Source: Nautilus pompilius
Lineage: Eukaryota > Mollusca > Cephalopoda > Nautilida > Nautilidae
Direction of reading: 5' to 3'
DNA: 64,000 nt
Assembly: GCA_018389105.1 (NCBI GenBank)
Contig: JACATO010000680.1
Location: forward strand, 1,432,001 to 1,496,000
Below are positions 1-12,700 of the stretch, piece by piece; positions within the stretch are counted from its first letter, which is position 1; the number at the start of each line of letters is the position of its first letter. Both the position numbers and the translations under genes were made by a program. Below the pieces are notes generated by a model. The model had not been told where the DNA came from. It ran no database searches and saw only the letters and a program-made list of their open reading frames with translations.

Positions 1-3000
1 AGACCTTCCACCAATATTTTTAAAAAGATGCATATGAATAACCCAAGGATTAAGTAATCCTGTAATTTCCATGGCTTCATTGGGATGCTGCTCTAGAGAA
101 GTCCCCAGACCTAGCCAAAAAGAGAACATAATCCGTAATTTTACTGATATTCGCAGGTGTTAAGATTTTTTTGTTGGTGGTTATGGGGAAATATTTGCCT
201 TTTTTCCAATAATAATTATTATTCACAACTCATCAGGAAAGAACAAACTGTTATATATATATATATATTAAACAATCATCTCACATTTTCGGTTTCGATG
301 TGAGAAAATTGTTTGTGGGGTGAGTGTGTTTTCATATTGGAGATAAATAGATTTCTGTGCAATAGAAACTTATTTTAAAAATAAGTTAACTTAAAATGTT
401 AAAGATAGCGCTGATCTGTATGTAGTAATGGCTACTGATTTAAGCTATTTTGGAGCTCAGAATGTGATATTTTAAATAGTAACTTCTCTCTTTTATAAAA
501 TGAGTGTGATTTTTAGATTTAAAAAGAAAAATTTGCTTTTTGTAATGGATGGAATGGCAGTAATGTTAAAACTTATCACCAACATTAGTGGCTGGACTCC
601 ACTTTAACATGCTTATCTAGCAGAGAAACATTGCAATTACACTTCTTTTCTTCAAGATTGAGGTTTATCAGTGATCACTGCAACAATTCAGCTAAGGGTT
701 TATTTATATAAATTCCAATTCTAATGTAAATAAATGTTTAGAAAAGACAGTGGGATGAGTGGGTATTTAAGCAGGTTTGTAAATATCCAGCTAATACTAT
801 CTGGGAATAAAATATTTACAATAAATCCACAGGGTTGCTAATAGTAAATACCCCACTTCCAAATTTAAGGTTAGTGGCTACAAGATCTGATTTCAAAGTT
901 CAGGCTGTGGTAGTAGAAACAAAACTGAGGTTAAAAACCAAATTATTTTTTTTATTGCAGAAGTATTTCCCTGATAGGATGTATTCCATTTGTGGCCAGC
1001 CAATTCTTTGGGAGAGGGGAGGAGAGTGCCTATAGATAGAAGACAAATACTCACCACTTGCTTCTGGGCTTTGTCCAGTCTCAGCAATCAACCTCCCCAA
1101 ATTGTCCTTTGGTCCTAACAAAATGACATTTTTCTTTTCTATGCTCAATTTCCACACACACAAAAAGATCAAATCAGCAATTAGGGGTTTGTTCTTTTTG
1201 TATAGAAACAAATGAAAATGCTGTTATAAAACAGGAATTGCTTCCACTATACAATCCAACAACAAACATTTCTGACTAGATTATAAAAACATCCAACTAA
1301 AGGAGCTGGAATTCCAACATTGCACCTTTCAAACTCACATGACAATTTAACAAAACAACAGAATTGTAGGACAAACAATGTAGGCCATAATCTAAAGGCT
1401 GCTGCTCAATGAAGCCAGTAGCTTACAATAAATTGGAAACGGACAGCTTTTTCACCAAATGTTTCCAATGGATAGAGGGAAAACAAACTTTTCTCTTCCA
1501 TTCCAATACATCAGGAATACCAACTACAAACAAACATAATGAGATAGTGGTTAATTCAACATTGAATGGATTTAGGTTAAAAAACAAAACAAAAACATGT
1601 GTGTGTACAAAAATTTCTAAGAAAAGTAATATATATATAAGTTATTGTTCTCATAGCTCTGACACTTGCAAGCAACAGAACCCATTCATACTTCCTCACA
1701 ATATATGCCTGGGGTTATGTTCGTTGTACACCAGGGAAACTTCAAGTGCTGCAGTTCGCAACAGTTAAAAAAAAGGTTAGATTCATCAGCATCGTTATAT
1801 GTAAGCTATGTCACCTATGGAGGTAAGTTTTAGATTTTCTAGTAATCTAGTTTAAACATTTTTTATACATGAAAACATTACTGGCAAAACACACCTCAAT
1901 TCTCATTGATAGGCTGAACAGTGGACAGTTATTAATCCAACCAAAATCAATCATAAATACTATTGTTAAACCCGCAACAGAACTTTGCCAAACAGACCAT
2001 TGTAGTTTCAATATTCATTTCACAATCCTTATAGTAGAGTTAAGGCCAGACTTTTCTAGCATACACTGAACTGAGGAATAATACTTTGCTGCTATATATT
2101 TAACGTATGATCTTCATTCCCTCAATTTGAAAATACTGTATGATCAAGAAAAGACGAAAATAATAGCAGTAGAAAACGGGTGATTGCCATCTTGCAAGCT
2201 TCATTAATCAATCTCCAGAAGGTGATCGGGTAGATTGTAGTAAACACCCTTCCCTTAGCAGTCACAAAGATTCTATTTATTGGACTATATTTTTGTGAGT
2301 GGCTTGGCTTCTAGGTTAGAACTTGCAGCACCAATATGCAATGATTTGGAACGTTTTTGACTTTTGCTTTATGAGAGAGAGAGAGATGGATATCTTTTCT
2401 TGCTCCGCTAAGTTAACACCAGATCACTGACCCCTAAAGGAAACCATCTTGTCAACAATATACAAAGGAAAGAGGCAAACCACACTAAACATTTGGTATA
2501 AAATATACAATTTTCAATGTCTGATATTCCCTCCTTGAATAGCTGTATTTTAGTAATCATTCTCTCTATCAACAATATCAACTTTGTTGTATTTAGTGCC
2601 ACTAGCATATGAAATAAAATATAATTATTCTACTGAAAATTAGAAATATGGAAAATTATATCAGAAAAAGAATTCCTGTATTTCTTCTGAATTCTCATCA
2701 CAAGATTTCACGTTCAGGACCCCCACCCACAGAATTGCCTCTACTAGTTATCTTTTCATACTTTTTTTACATTGCACATTCAAGATAATTAATTATTTTT
2801 AAAAATCTGGATAGCATGCAGAGGAATTTAAATTACATGTTGATTATGTACTGAAATGAGCAGCAGATGAGTTTAACTACATATTTGGCGGCTATCTCCC
2901 GCATCAAAGCTTGATACATGTTTGTTTATCTTTAGTAACAGATTTACAGTGCACTGATTTAGAACACCATCTCCCCCAGAGAGCTTTGCTGCCATCGAAT

Positions 3001-3344
3001 GTACAGATATCTTTTGGAAAGAGCTTGGTAAGAAATAGATTCACCAAACGATATAACAAACAAACAAAACTGCTCTATGAATTGCTGTGCATAATTTCCA
3101 TCTCAAATGTATTGAATAAATTTTCCTATAGCAAGCAACTTTGATAAATTTGTATGTACAATCTTCTAGTAACAAGTAGAAGTCCAGAATATTTGTAGAG
3201 CCCAATAATAAAGGGAGGCTGCTCCTGCTCATATTGTTAGTACACCAGGACTGGTGTGAACTTACTACATGCACGGTCGCCATCCTGGAACGACTGGACG
3301 TTGAATGTTGGAAGACAAGTCAATCAAACACAACAGGCAGCCTG
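1..3344 (-). other. 3'UTR and downstream flank of the BLTP3 gene
   Basis: No exon-like coding segment was recognised here on either strand. Going downstream of the stop codon on the minus strand, the first AATAAA I find is at 2276-2281 (TTTATT on plus), about 1.06 kb from the stop. A second is near 699-704. The 3'UTR therefore may end just below 2276, but nothing else in the sequence fixes the cleavage site. An AT dinucleotide run lies at 252-268 and a GA run at 2373-2386. The open frame at 1409-1768 on plus has no recognisable domain and ordinary AT-rich composition. Confidence 0.5.
2276..2281 (-). terminator. Candidate polyadenylation signal AATAAA
   Basis: This is the nearest AATAAA (minus strand) downstream of the BLTP3 stop at 3345. 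No AATAAA or ATTAAA was found between the two. Assignment is by motif and position only, with no cDNA support. Confidence 0.4.
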
Positions 3345-3796
3345 TTAGTTTGCTGAGTAGGAATTGAAACGAGCCCGCTGCTGTTCTGAAGCCATCAGCT
3401 CCTCCTGTAACAACTGCATTGTTGCCAGCAGCGAGTCTTTTTCCTTGTTAGATGTGTGCACCTCGTCCTCCAGGTCAACAACTTTCTGCTGCATCTTCAT
3501 GTTCTCCATTTCAAGAGTCTTCAGCTTCTCCAAAACCACATCTTGGTTGTTTGACTCCAGACATCTGACTAAAGCATCATTCCCTGCCCTGTGCTTCAAT
3601 ACTTCGATATCTTTGAGCAGTAAATTCACATTCCTCTCATGCTCACACTTCAGTTGCGTCACTTCAGACAAGGATTTCTTCAGAGCTTGGTTTTCTCTTT
3701 GAAGTTTCTGAATTTTCAAAATTGCTCTGGAGTTTTCAGCATCCACACTGTAATCATTCTTGTGGTCACGTGTCAGCCTTGACTGAGTGCCACCTG
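3345..3796 (-). CDS. BLTP3: BLTP3 exon 19 (last): C-terminal coiled coil and stop
   Basis: This exon encodes r1325-1474 and the TAA stop. About 110 residues form an uninterrupted heptad-rich, charged helix: LQRENQALKKSLSEV, then LKTLEMENMKMQQKVVDLEDEV, ending in SEQQRARFNSYSAN. This is the place and style of the C-terminal coiled coil that lets family members self-associate. The acceptor is a tandem CAGCAG, so the exon may start at 3796 or 3793. Both keep the frame (G-CA or G-GT) and differ by one Ala. The coding prediction is strong because the frame, phase and stop all agree. Confidence 0.92.
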
Positions 3797-6700
3797 CTGG
3801 AAGAAAAAGGAATCATGTAGCAAATTAAGAGAGTGCTAAATCTCTTCATGCAATATCTCGCTTTGCATAGACCAATGTATAAAGCACTGGAGTTTGTTTT
3901 TACCAGTGTAGAGACTTTCATGGGTGATCTGGTGCTATGACCAGGAGTCAAGAGCACGGCCAGTTGTCAGTCTCCATTGCTTGTGTTGATATGTGGAAGA
4001 ACAAAAGTGCAAGATTTATCATGGAACCATCAGCCTCTCCTGTAATCCATCTGACACAAACTTTGATTTCTTTTAACAATATCTTTAACATCTGTTCTTT
4101 TAGAAAACACATTTAAAAAGAAATTTTTAAAAAATAGAAAGAAAAGAGATCTTTATACATAAATGCCACAAATATGAACAGTCAAGGGGAGGTAAGTCCA
4201 ACTCATTTGTAAAGCTGGAAATTGGATTTTTCAAGATGTCAACCTCAAATGTCTACCATCCACTTATTTCAGTGTCATTTTTCGTAGCATAGCTCTACTG
4301 AGAATTATATGAATTCTCTTACATGTGATCTGCTACAGAAAGAAAGGATCCCTAACAATCATTCCTGCCATTTACTATTCTCTCGCTTTTTCTCTTGGAT
4401 ATATGAGGTTGTTTCAAAAAATAAAGACAATATTTACACCGTTGATGTATGAGTACTTGAACTTGCCCTCTTGTTCACATATGCACTCATGGTGCTAGTG
4501 AGAAAGTAAACAACATTGACCACACAGTTGTCACTGTGCACCAGAGATCAGTAATTTGTTTTCTGTAGGCTGAAGGTGTGCCACCAACTAATGCCCACTG
4601 GAGAATGTTGACGCAATATGGAGAGAACTGTATGGCACAAAGAAAGTGTGCAAGTGGGTGGACAAGTTTAACCCTTAACCGATGGTATAAGGTTTAAAAT
4701 CCCATCACTGTACACACACAAAAAAAAATAAAATTTTTTTTCCTTTATGAAATGATAGATTTGCATGCAAAATTAAGACGTAGTAGATAGAGAGTGATCT
4801 TCTCTGACCTGGGGATAAGGAGGGTAAGGTCTGGTTTGTTTACCTCTCAAAAATAGGCAAAGATGGTATAAAACCATCATCATGTGATCATACAAAAGCC
4901 TGAACAAGGAGAGATGCTGTCCTCTTTGCAGTCAGTCACTGAGTCAATGAAATCATCTCTCACTTGTTCTTCACCATATAATGTATCTGATGGTGAGTAA
5001 TCCTTCTTATCACTTAAGATCATCCAACATTCTTACAATTTTCCACAGGATCAGCATACACTTCACGTCAGGTGACGTATCACCCTGAGGGGTAGAGGAC
5101 TGAGAAATATTCCCATGGCAGTGCCCTCCATACACCTCTATTATTACCATAAATTATTATGGAATTTAAGCAGAGGCAAGAAAAGTTAAATTGTCATGTG
5201 ATGATGACTGCCATTTAAAGGTTCAAAATGACCAAACATCAATAGTGGATGAAGATCAATCAGGATGCCCTAGTAGTGTCATGATGAATGGAAATACTGG
5301 AAAGGTCGACAACTCTGTGATAACTTGTGAGTGGGTATTAATGGATTTGTCAATGAATCCAGCATAAGTGCAGATAGTATACACACAATTATCGATGAAC
5401 AAATGACATCCACAAACAGAATCACGTGGACACATGTACCCAAATTTTTCACCGTTACTAGGATAAAGGTGATGAAACATAGGTGCATCATCTCAATAAT
5501 CCAGAAAGCATGCACTGGAAACATCCAATGATCACAAGGCCCAACAGGCAGTGCAATTATAGCCTACACATCAACCAAAAAAAGATTCTACCTGGATGCC
5601 ATCAAGAAATGTCCGCACCAATGGATACAGAGAAGTGATGCAGTCCAATAAATGATACCTGGTCACTTGTTTTATTTAAATTGTATATATTTTCTGAAAC
5701 ACCCCCCTTCCACATACTTTGTAATTCTCTGCTATTAAAATTTTATTATCTTTATGGGCTGCAATCATATATTCAGAACGTTTTTTTTTTTGTACTATTT
5801 AACATGCACTTCTTTGAGACTTGAATTTTAAAATTGAATTACTTCTAAAAATTGTCTGGACACCAGTTTAAATTTAAAGTTACAGTCAGATGGCCACCTC
5901 TGTTAGTCAGTAGTGGATGCAGCCAGCAGCTGCTCGACAGACCGACAATTCAACATCCACAGACGTGTCAGTACATTTTACAGGCATACACCAATAAGAA
6001 AATATCTGGAAATCTTGAAAAAGTTCTGAATGAATTAAAAGGAAAATGGTCTTTGTCTGTCTATCTGTTTTTTTTTTAAATAGTTACATTTTGTTCCCAA
6101 ACTTAAGTCAGAAGGTTAAAAGTTGTTAGCGGATTAGATCAGCGTGAAGTCACTGTAACTAAATGAAAGTCCTGACAGATATTTACATACTGTAGTCACG
6201 TAAGCAGTTTCTGTATTATAACCACAGAACGACAACTTTATATGAACTTCTGTGTAGAATCTTGAAAGAAAACAAAATCTAATATAGAGTGAATGACAGG
6301 TGTTGTTACCTTTGAGATGAAAGACTCCATCAGCACCACGGTCTACTGTGGCATTGTGCAGGTGAAGTTCCACAGGTATGGGATCACAGGTAGTCTTGTT
6401 CCTAGGTAGTCGATCTTCCTAAAGAAAAATAGAAGGGATGGGTTCAATAAAGAAAAAAGTGGCTTGTATAACAAGCATGACGCTGTAAAATCGATTTATG
6501 CCCATGAAACTTTCGTATATAATGTACACATCTTACCTCCATTGTTAGCTTCAAATCAACAAGATTAAGAAACAGGGGCATGAAGATAGGTGGAATTTCA
6601 TCCTCCAAAAAGTCAGCTATATTTGACAAGGTAGACATTGAAAACTTGAAGTGGCTCTTGTCAACATCAACATGAAGGTAGCCGTGTTCCTGCGCCACTG

Positions 6701-9700
6701 GATCAGTCAGCTGTGTCAAAATGCCAACCATAAACTTGGTCTTGAGTGGAAAGTGGCGGCAAGAAATTTCGTGTGGATCATAAAGTAAACCTGAACATAA
6801 GGCAAACACATTTCAATGTTAACTGTAATGTCAACACAGAGGTAATCTTGTGTTTAAAAAAAACAAGGAAAAAGATTATGTTGTTATAGTCAAATTAAAG
6901 ATTTTAGAAAATGTGATATATCATTAATTTTTAGAAATGGGACTATTACCATGTGAAGATGTGAACATTCTATGAAATTCATCCAGGATAACACATTTGT
7001 TTTCATGTACAGAGATACTGTTGACCTGTGACCTTGCTATGACTCCTTTTGAAAGACCCTGCCCAATGAACTCCACACCACTCAGCCGGAATGCGACCAC
7101 ACCAACCTGAAACAGAATAGTCACAACAGACGTCCATTCATCTTGCTCATCTAGATAAGATGCTACCATAACATTGCATACCAAAGTTAATTTTCCTTGT
7201 GCATTGGAAGATTTGAAACATCTAATGGAAAGTTTTAAGGTGGCAGAACTTTTAATCATTCTAAGGGTTGAACATTAAAATCACAAGGCATCTTGGTAGA
7301 TAATGCACAGAGCTACCACAATGTCAGTTGCCTAGCATACTGAACTAACTTGGTGATTAGATGCACACTAGCATTGGTTAATCTCTAACGTTATTCACTG
7401 AGATGCCCTGCCCTCAACCAATCTAATTTAAACCTTTAAATTCCCTTAAAACATTTAAACAAAAATCCAAAAGCTTTTTAGCAAATCAGCTATAACAAAA
7501 GCAGGACAATAGAGAAATTAGCCAGCCTGAAGGTAACTGCTTGGTGACCATTGACAATAATTTCCATTTAGCTTGTCCATTATGTAAGCATTACTATGCA
7601 GTTTACCCAGGTTTTATAATTTAAATTTTAATGATTTATATGTTCATTAACAGCTGTATCTTTTAGCTACTAGAGACTACAGATTTCAAATCAAACACGA
7701 GTAGATACTTTTCAAACTTAAGTTTTCAATTTTTTTTTGTCATGCTGATACAACTTTCTACTTATCTGCTGTTTGCTAAATTTCAAGATATCAAATCATG
7801 TTCCCCTACTGAACAGAGAATAGTCTTCATGATATTAACCACCGCTCTTCCTTCAGGAAATATCGTGGACCTGCTGTTATGATATGACAGAGAGATTTGA
7901 GAAGTTCTACCAGTCTGAAGCACTGCTCATATAAAATGGCAATATTTTTACCTGCTTATTACAAAATACTTAACAAATATTGAAAATTTAGCATTTACTA
8001 GCTCAGTATACTTTCAGTCTTTTCTATGCCTAAAAGCCCAATTTTCCAACCATATTAAAAATGTTTAAAATAACTTTAAAAGCTGACAGCATGCACACGT
8101 CAGTGTCTCTTCCCCATTTCCTTCTTCCAGATTTATTTACATTTTAAAGCAGAACACCCTTTATCCTTTGTGAACTTGTGCATGTGTGTGGAGATAATTT
8201 GTCTGAACAGTCATTTAACAATTTTTTCAGAATTCATAGCAGATGCACATGAATGAATAAAGAATCAAATTAATTTTCCAGATTTCAGTGTTTTATATGG
8301 TAAAATTTAGAATTTCTGACATTATTTTTTTTTCTTTTTTAATTTCAAATTCTGAGAGAAAGAGGTTGCTGCTAGACCCACGAGCATCGTGGATCCAAGC
8401 AGGTCTGACACCAATCGCCCTTCCAGCATAGCTTAAGAATTAAAAATTAGCATATCTATCACAAGTCGGTGCAAAACCCATAGAAATTGTTAATGGTCTG
8501 TTCAGTGTTTATACAAAATGCAACAGAATTCAATTACACAGGTTACTGTGGAATTCCTGAAGCGTACCTGCTGCTTTTCTCTGGCAGTTGATGGTGTTTC
8601 TGTACTGAGATCTTCCTGTATCTCACTTCCTGTCCCCGTGGAACTTGCCGTATCCACTGCATCCTGCTTACGATCAAAAGCATGAACTTCTTCCACATCT
8701 TCAAGAGAAAGATGCTCAAAAGACTCATCATCGGATGACATGTCAGTATGAAGAGATATAGTTTCTGCATCATCTGTGTTACTTGTGAACTCGTCATTCA
8801 GGTCACTTAGTGACCTGAGTCTACCTGTAAAAGTGGACCACGCATTCGATAAACCTTTCTTTTTGTCTAACTTGGACTTTTTGGTCTGTTTCGTTTCTGA
8901 GGCCATTGAGGAGTGGTCAACCGTAACAGCAGACTTGTGGACAATGGCCTCTGTCGGTGGCCTGTTGTCTAGATCACAGGCCGGCGCCTGTTTGGAGGAA
9001 TCTGATTGAGAAAGCTTTACACTCTCAGCTTCATTATAGTCAGACACAATGTGGAAGTTCTTGTCGCTCGTCTTTGATATGTTCAGCCTGGAATCGCTGT
9101 ATGACTTGGACAGCAGAACAACAGAACCCTCAGAAAACAGTAAATCTTGGCTACCTGATAGAAAATAACAAAACAGCAGAGTTCTGGATGAGATGGAGGA
9201 AAACAAAACATTTAAAAAATTGTCAAATAAACACCATATGGCTAAAAACACACACACACACACACACACGCGCGCGTGCACGAAGAAATTCTCAGGTGTA
9301 CAGAAATACCAAAAACCAGTTTAGTTTTGACTTGAGGAAATTTTTTTTTATAAAAATGATTTTTAAAAAGGAAAAAAAAAATAAACAAACAATAAAACCC
9401 CAAAAAAGTGGGTACTTAAAGCAGGCACCATTCCCAGAAATGTCTCTGTTTAAAAAAAGACCAGCAAAGTCAAAAACAGCAGTTAAACACACAGGAAACC
9501 CTCGCCACGTATGTTTCATGGGTAGCGGGGCCTGGTCGGCTGCTGAGGGCACAAGACCATACCTCCCTATCATGGTAACTTCTCACTCTTCCTCAGCTAA
9601 CCAGCCGCTCCAGTTTCCTCCCACATCTAAAAACGAAAAAAGCACTAATAGGGATTGAATTCTGGGCACACCAGGCACTTTTGCACTGACCTTAGCTTAC

Positions 9701-12700
9701 ATCCTCCACCTGACTAAATTAATGGTCAGATACAACAGGGAATCAGTAGTAGCTACGTCTGTTTTTAATACATGGACAATAACTGTTTGGCCTACATCGA
9801 GCAACCTTGCCAGTATACCTCCCCTAAAAAAGAAAAAAATGGCAACAGTACAGAATAGAGTTTACCCACAAGCCATGGATTAGCCAATTACTCGAACCCT
9901 GGTAAATGGGAAAATGGCTGGCCATACAGATCATGGACAAACTGACTCTTCTGAGGTATTATGATTTTTATGGACAGAATCTGTATAAACATAAAAGTGA
10001 ATTCTCTTTGCTGATACCAAAAGTGTGTACACACACACACACAGAGGAAAGGCTCACCAAAATGTTCAAGACCTGATGGTTTTTGTTTCCTAAAGACTCT
10101 TCTTTCATTTTACACACATTTAAACAACCAAAACAACTTTTTTTTGTATTTCCCTGCAAATCAAAATGTATGAAAAAATTTAAAATGGGAAACCAGTAGA
10201 CTGTAAAGTATATATACCTCCACACAGGCATATGGCAAGAATTTTAGCTAAAGCAATAATTTACACAAAATGGGTTTGCTTTCACATATGTGAGAGTACT
10301 AGTCTTTTGATCCCTGCTGACACTAGGTAATTTAGCAGCAATGTCTGTGTTTTTTATACAGTTTGTTTAAGATGCTGTGGCCATACACTATTTCTCCAGC
10401 TTTTAATTAAATTATGATGCAGTTAGATATGTTGACTAAAAACAATATAGCTGGGAAATATTCTGATGCTTTATTAACCCATATTTTGTTTGTGTAATAC
10501 TCATACCTACACGTGATCTTTTCTGATGCAAGTGTTGGTGCAATAGAGGTGAAAGCTTCCATTTCATTAACTAGCTGTCATTTTTTATATAATGCCAAGA
10601 GGATATGGTAACCTGGCTGAGGGATCAGCTACTACACTGAGGTGCAGCAGACAACTAAGCAGAAAAGCCCTACTAATCTGTTTAGCTGTTGGAGAAAACC
10701 AAGAAACCATAGGTTGCCAAACCAAGATGGATCCTAATGAAATTCAGGCCATATGCTGCTGATGAAATTATGTATTTGACGTCACATGTTAACAGGATTT
10801 AACAGTTCAATAAGTTGTGATTTTGGAGGCCATTAAGTTTCCTAGCTGGTACAGCTGAAGAATTCAAAGATTTTTTACAACTTACAGAGAAATAGTGGGG
10901 CGGGCTGTTTTTAATGGCATTCTTCAGTGATTTTGGTGCATATTGCCTGATGAATAGCATCAAACAAGTGTGTGTACTTGTTTGATCTAAGTCAGGCTTG
11001 CTCACCTGTTTTTTGTTTCATTTTACAAATTGCCCAGTGGTTGATCACCTTAGTCCTTCTAATTAAACATGGCCTTACCTTCTTGCCAAGCAGTGCTGGA
11101 GAATTCTTTGTCAAGAAGATGTAGGTCTAGCATTCCTTTAAAACTGTTCCTGCGTTCAAGGGCAAGGTTTGTAGTTGTGGCTGGATGCAGAGAAAAAGTA
11201 AGAGCTAGCTCGACCTCTTGGATGACAGAGCACACACATACTGATGTTGTTGCAGCATCTGGCGAAAGGACCTCTGTATCAGCATTCAGCTGCTTCTGAA
11301 AGTCTGAGAAGGACTCCGACAGCCGAAGCAAAAAGAGGTACTGGAAATGATTAAGTTGAATTTTTACATTTGGTTCTATGGCTGCCAACAAATACATGTC
11401 CATGTAATGCTTTGAGTCAGCACGGTAAGTATCACAGGCTTTGCAACAAACAGGTTGTGGCGTATCACAGTTTGAGAGAGATCTGGTCACATGATTGGAA
11501 GGTCTTAGAGTCAGATGAGATGGAGGTGATGTGGTTGTCGTTCTGCTTACTGATGGAGATGTTCTTTGCTGATCACAGGTATGCTCAGTCTCCAGTTTTG
11601 TCTGCGGCCTGCAGAACCAAAATGAAAGTGGGAAAGCTTCCACAAAAGAAACTGGCCGAGACTTTGATGAAACCCCAGCAAATTCCATCCAAATTTGATC
11701 AATGTTCACATTCCAAACATCATACTTTGCATCCAGTTTGAGGCTATTCAACTTTAGGTGGACTTTGCTGTCCAAAACTACCTGGCAGACGGTGTCGCCA
11801 CTTGCCACTGATTTACTTCTGGTATGTTCCTCAAGAATTTGTTTGATCAACTGGTCTATGTAAGGGTTATCTTTCCCTGTTGCATGCTCTTTCAGCTGAG
11901 GTGGTATTATAACCCAGTTATTATCATCAACTGGGAAGCTAGTCCTATGAAATAAATCTGCTTTGGCATGCATATCAAGCACCTTCAGTAATCTTTCTCG
12001 AGAAACACTGTCTTCAATACGACAATTTGTGGCAGCTATTTTTGAGATCTGGATCTGAAGCACATCTGGTCTTTCTGATCTCTCGGACAGTGTACTGGCA
12101 TCACCTGGTATTACAATCTGAAAGTTAAATCATGTAGTATAGCTTCCAAAAACAGCTGAATACAGTACACTACATACAGAAATGAGACTCAGAAAAACTG
12201 CAGGTGTATTTATTTTTCACTCCTTTAATAGTGTGTGTGTCAGAATGTGAGTTGGTGTTGAAATGAAGATTTAATGACAAACACCATTAGTCTGGAAACA
12301 TTTTCATTTAGATACTTAACTAAAACAGACAGACAATGAAATGATTCATTTTGACACTGCATTTTATATACAGTATTCAATGATATTCTACTTAATATGC
12401 AGATTAGTGGTTCTTATATATCAAGTTTAAGCATTTAAACTACTCCAACAAATTAAAATCACTGAGTTTATTTGGTTTAGGCTAGAGATATCAAAAATTT
12501 TATCTACCTATAAGCTATTCATAAGTATTAATAACAGGACGAGGTTAAATAGAATAAATTACTGGGAGTTTGCTGATAAAGAAAGAAAATCCACATGAAT
12601 ATTTCTTTACTTTGCCATAATATCTACTTTGGACAATTTTCTCTTGTCAACATTAATGGTAATTATAGGCCACATAAAATCTGTGAAATTCCCCATCTCA

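Larger units (their letters stand above)
3797..6309 (-). other. BLTP3 intron 18
   Basis: This is an intron of about 2.5 kb. Its upstream end on plus (about 4404-5708) is a degenerate mariner element that itself contains a piggyBac-like insertion (4669-5222). The rest, 3797-4400 and 5710-6309, shows only AT-rich sequence with short A and T runs. Confidence 0.8.
9155..11078 (-). other. BLTP3 intron 14 with dinucleotide repeats and a SINE piece
   Basis: This 1.9 kb intron has a (CA)n tract at 9248-9269 running into CGCGCG to 9276, a second (CA)n at 10028-10043, and a partial SINE at about 9515-9640. The remaining DNA shows no coding or repeat signal that I recognise. Confidence 0.7.

Noticed and set aside
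1409-1768. Plus-strand 119-codon frame
   Set aside because: No domain, no splice context and low-complexity Lys/Asn/Thr composition. It lies in the likely 3'UTR or flank.
3364-3702. Plus-strand 112-codon frame
   Set aside because: Antisense shadow of the coiled-coil exon 19. Ser/Phe/Cys-rich composition is typical of reverse-strand Glu/Lys/Gln codons.
8957-9658. Plus-strand 233-codon open frame
   Set aside because: It runs antisense through BLTP3 exon 15, then through a CA/CG repeat and A-runs into a SINE. Its long KKEKKNKQ and THTHTRARAR pieces are simple-repeat translation.
9880-9915. Possible tRNA gene (reverse strand GGGTTCGAG)
   Set aside because: Only a B-box-like word is present. 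I could not form an acceptor stem, D arm or anticodon arm around it.
11370-11741. Plus-strand 123-codon frame
   Set aside because: Antisense to the strongly supported exon 14.
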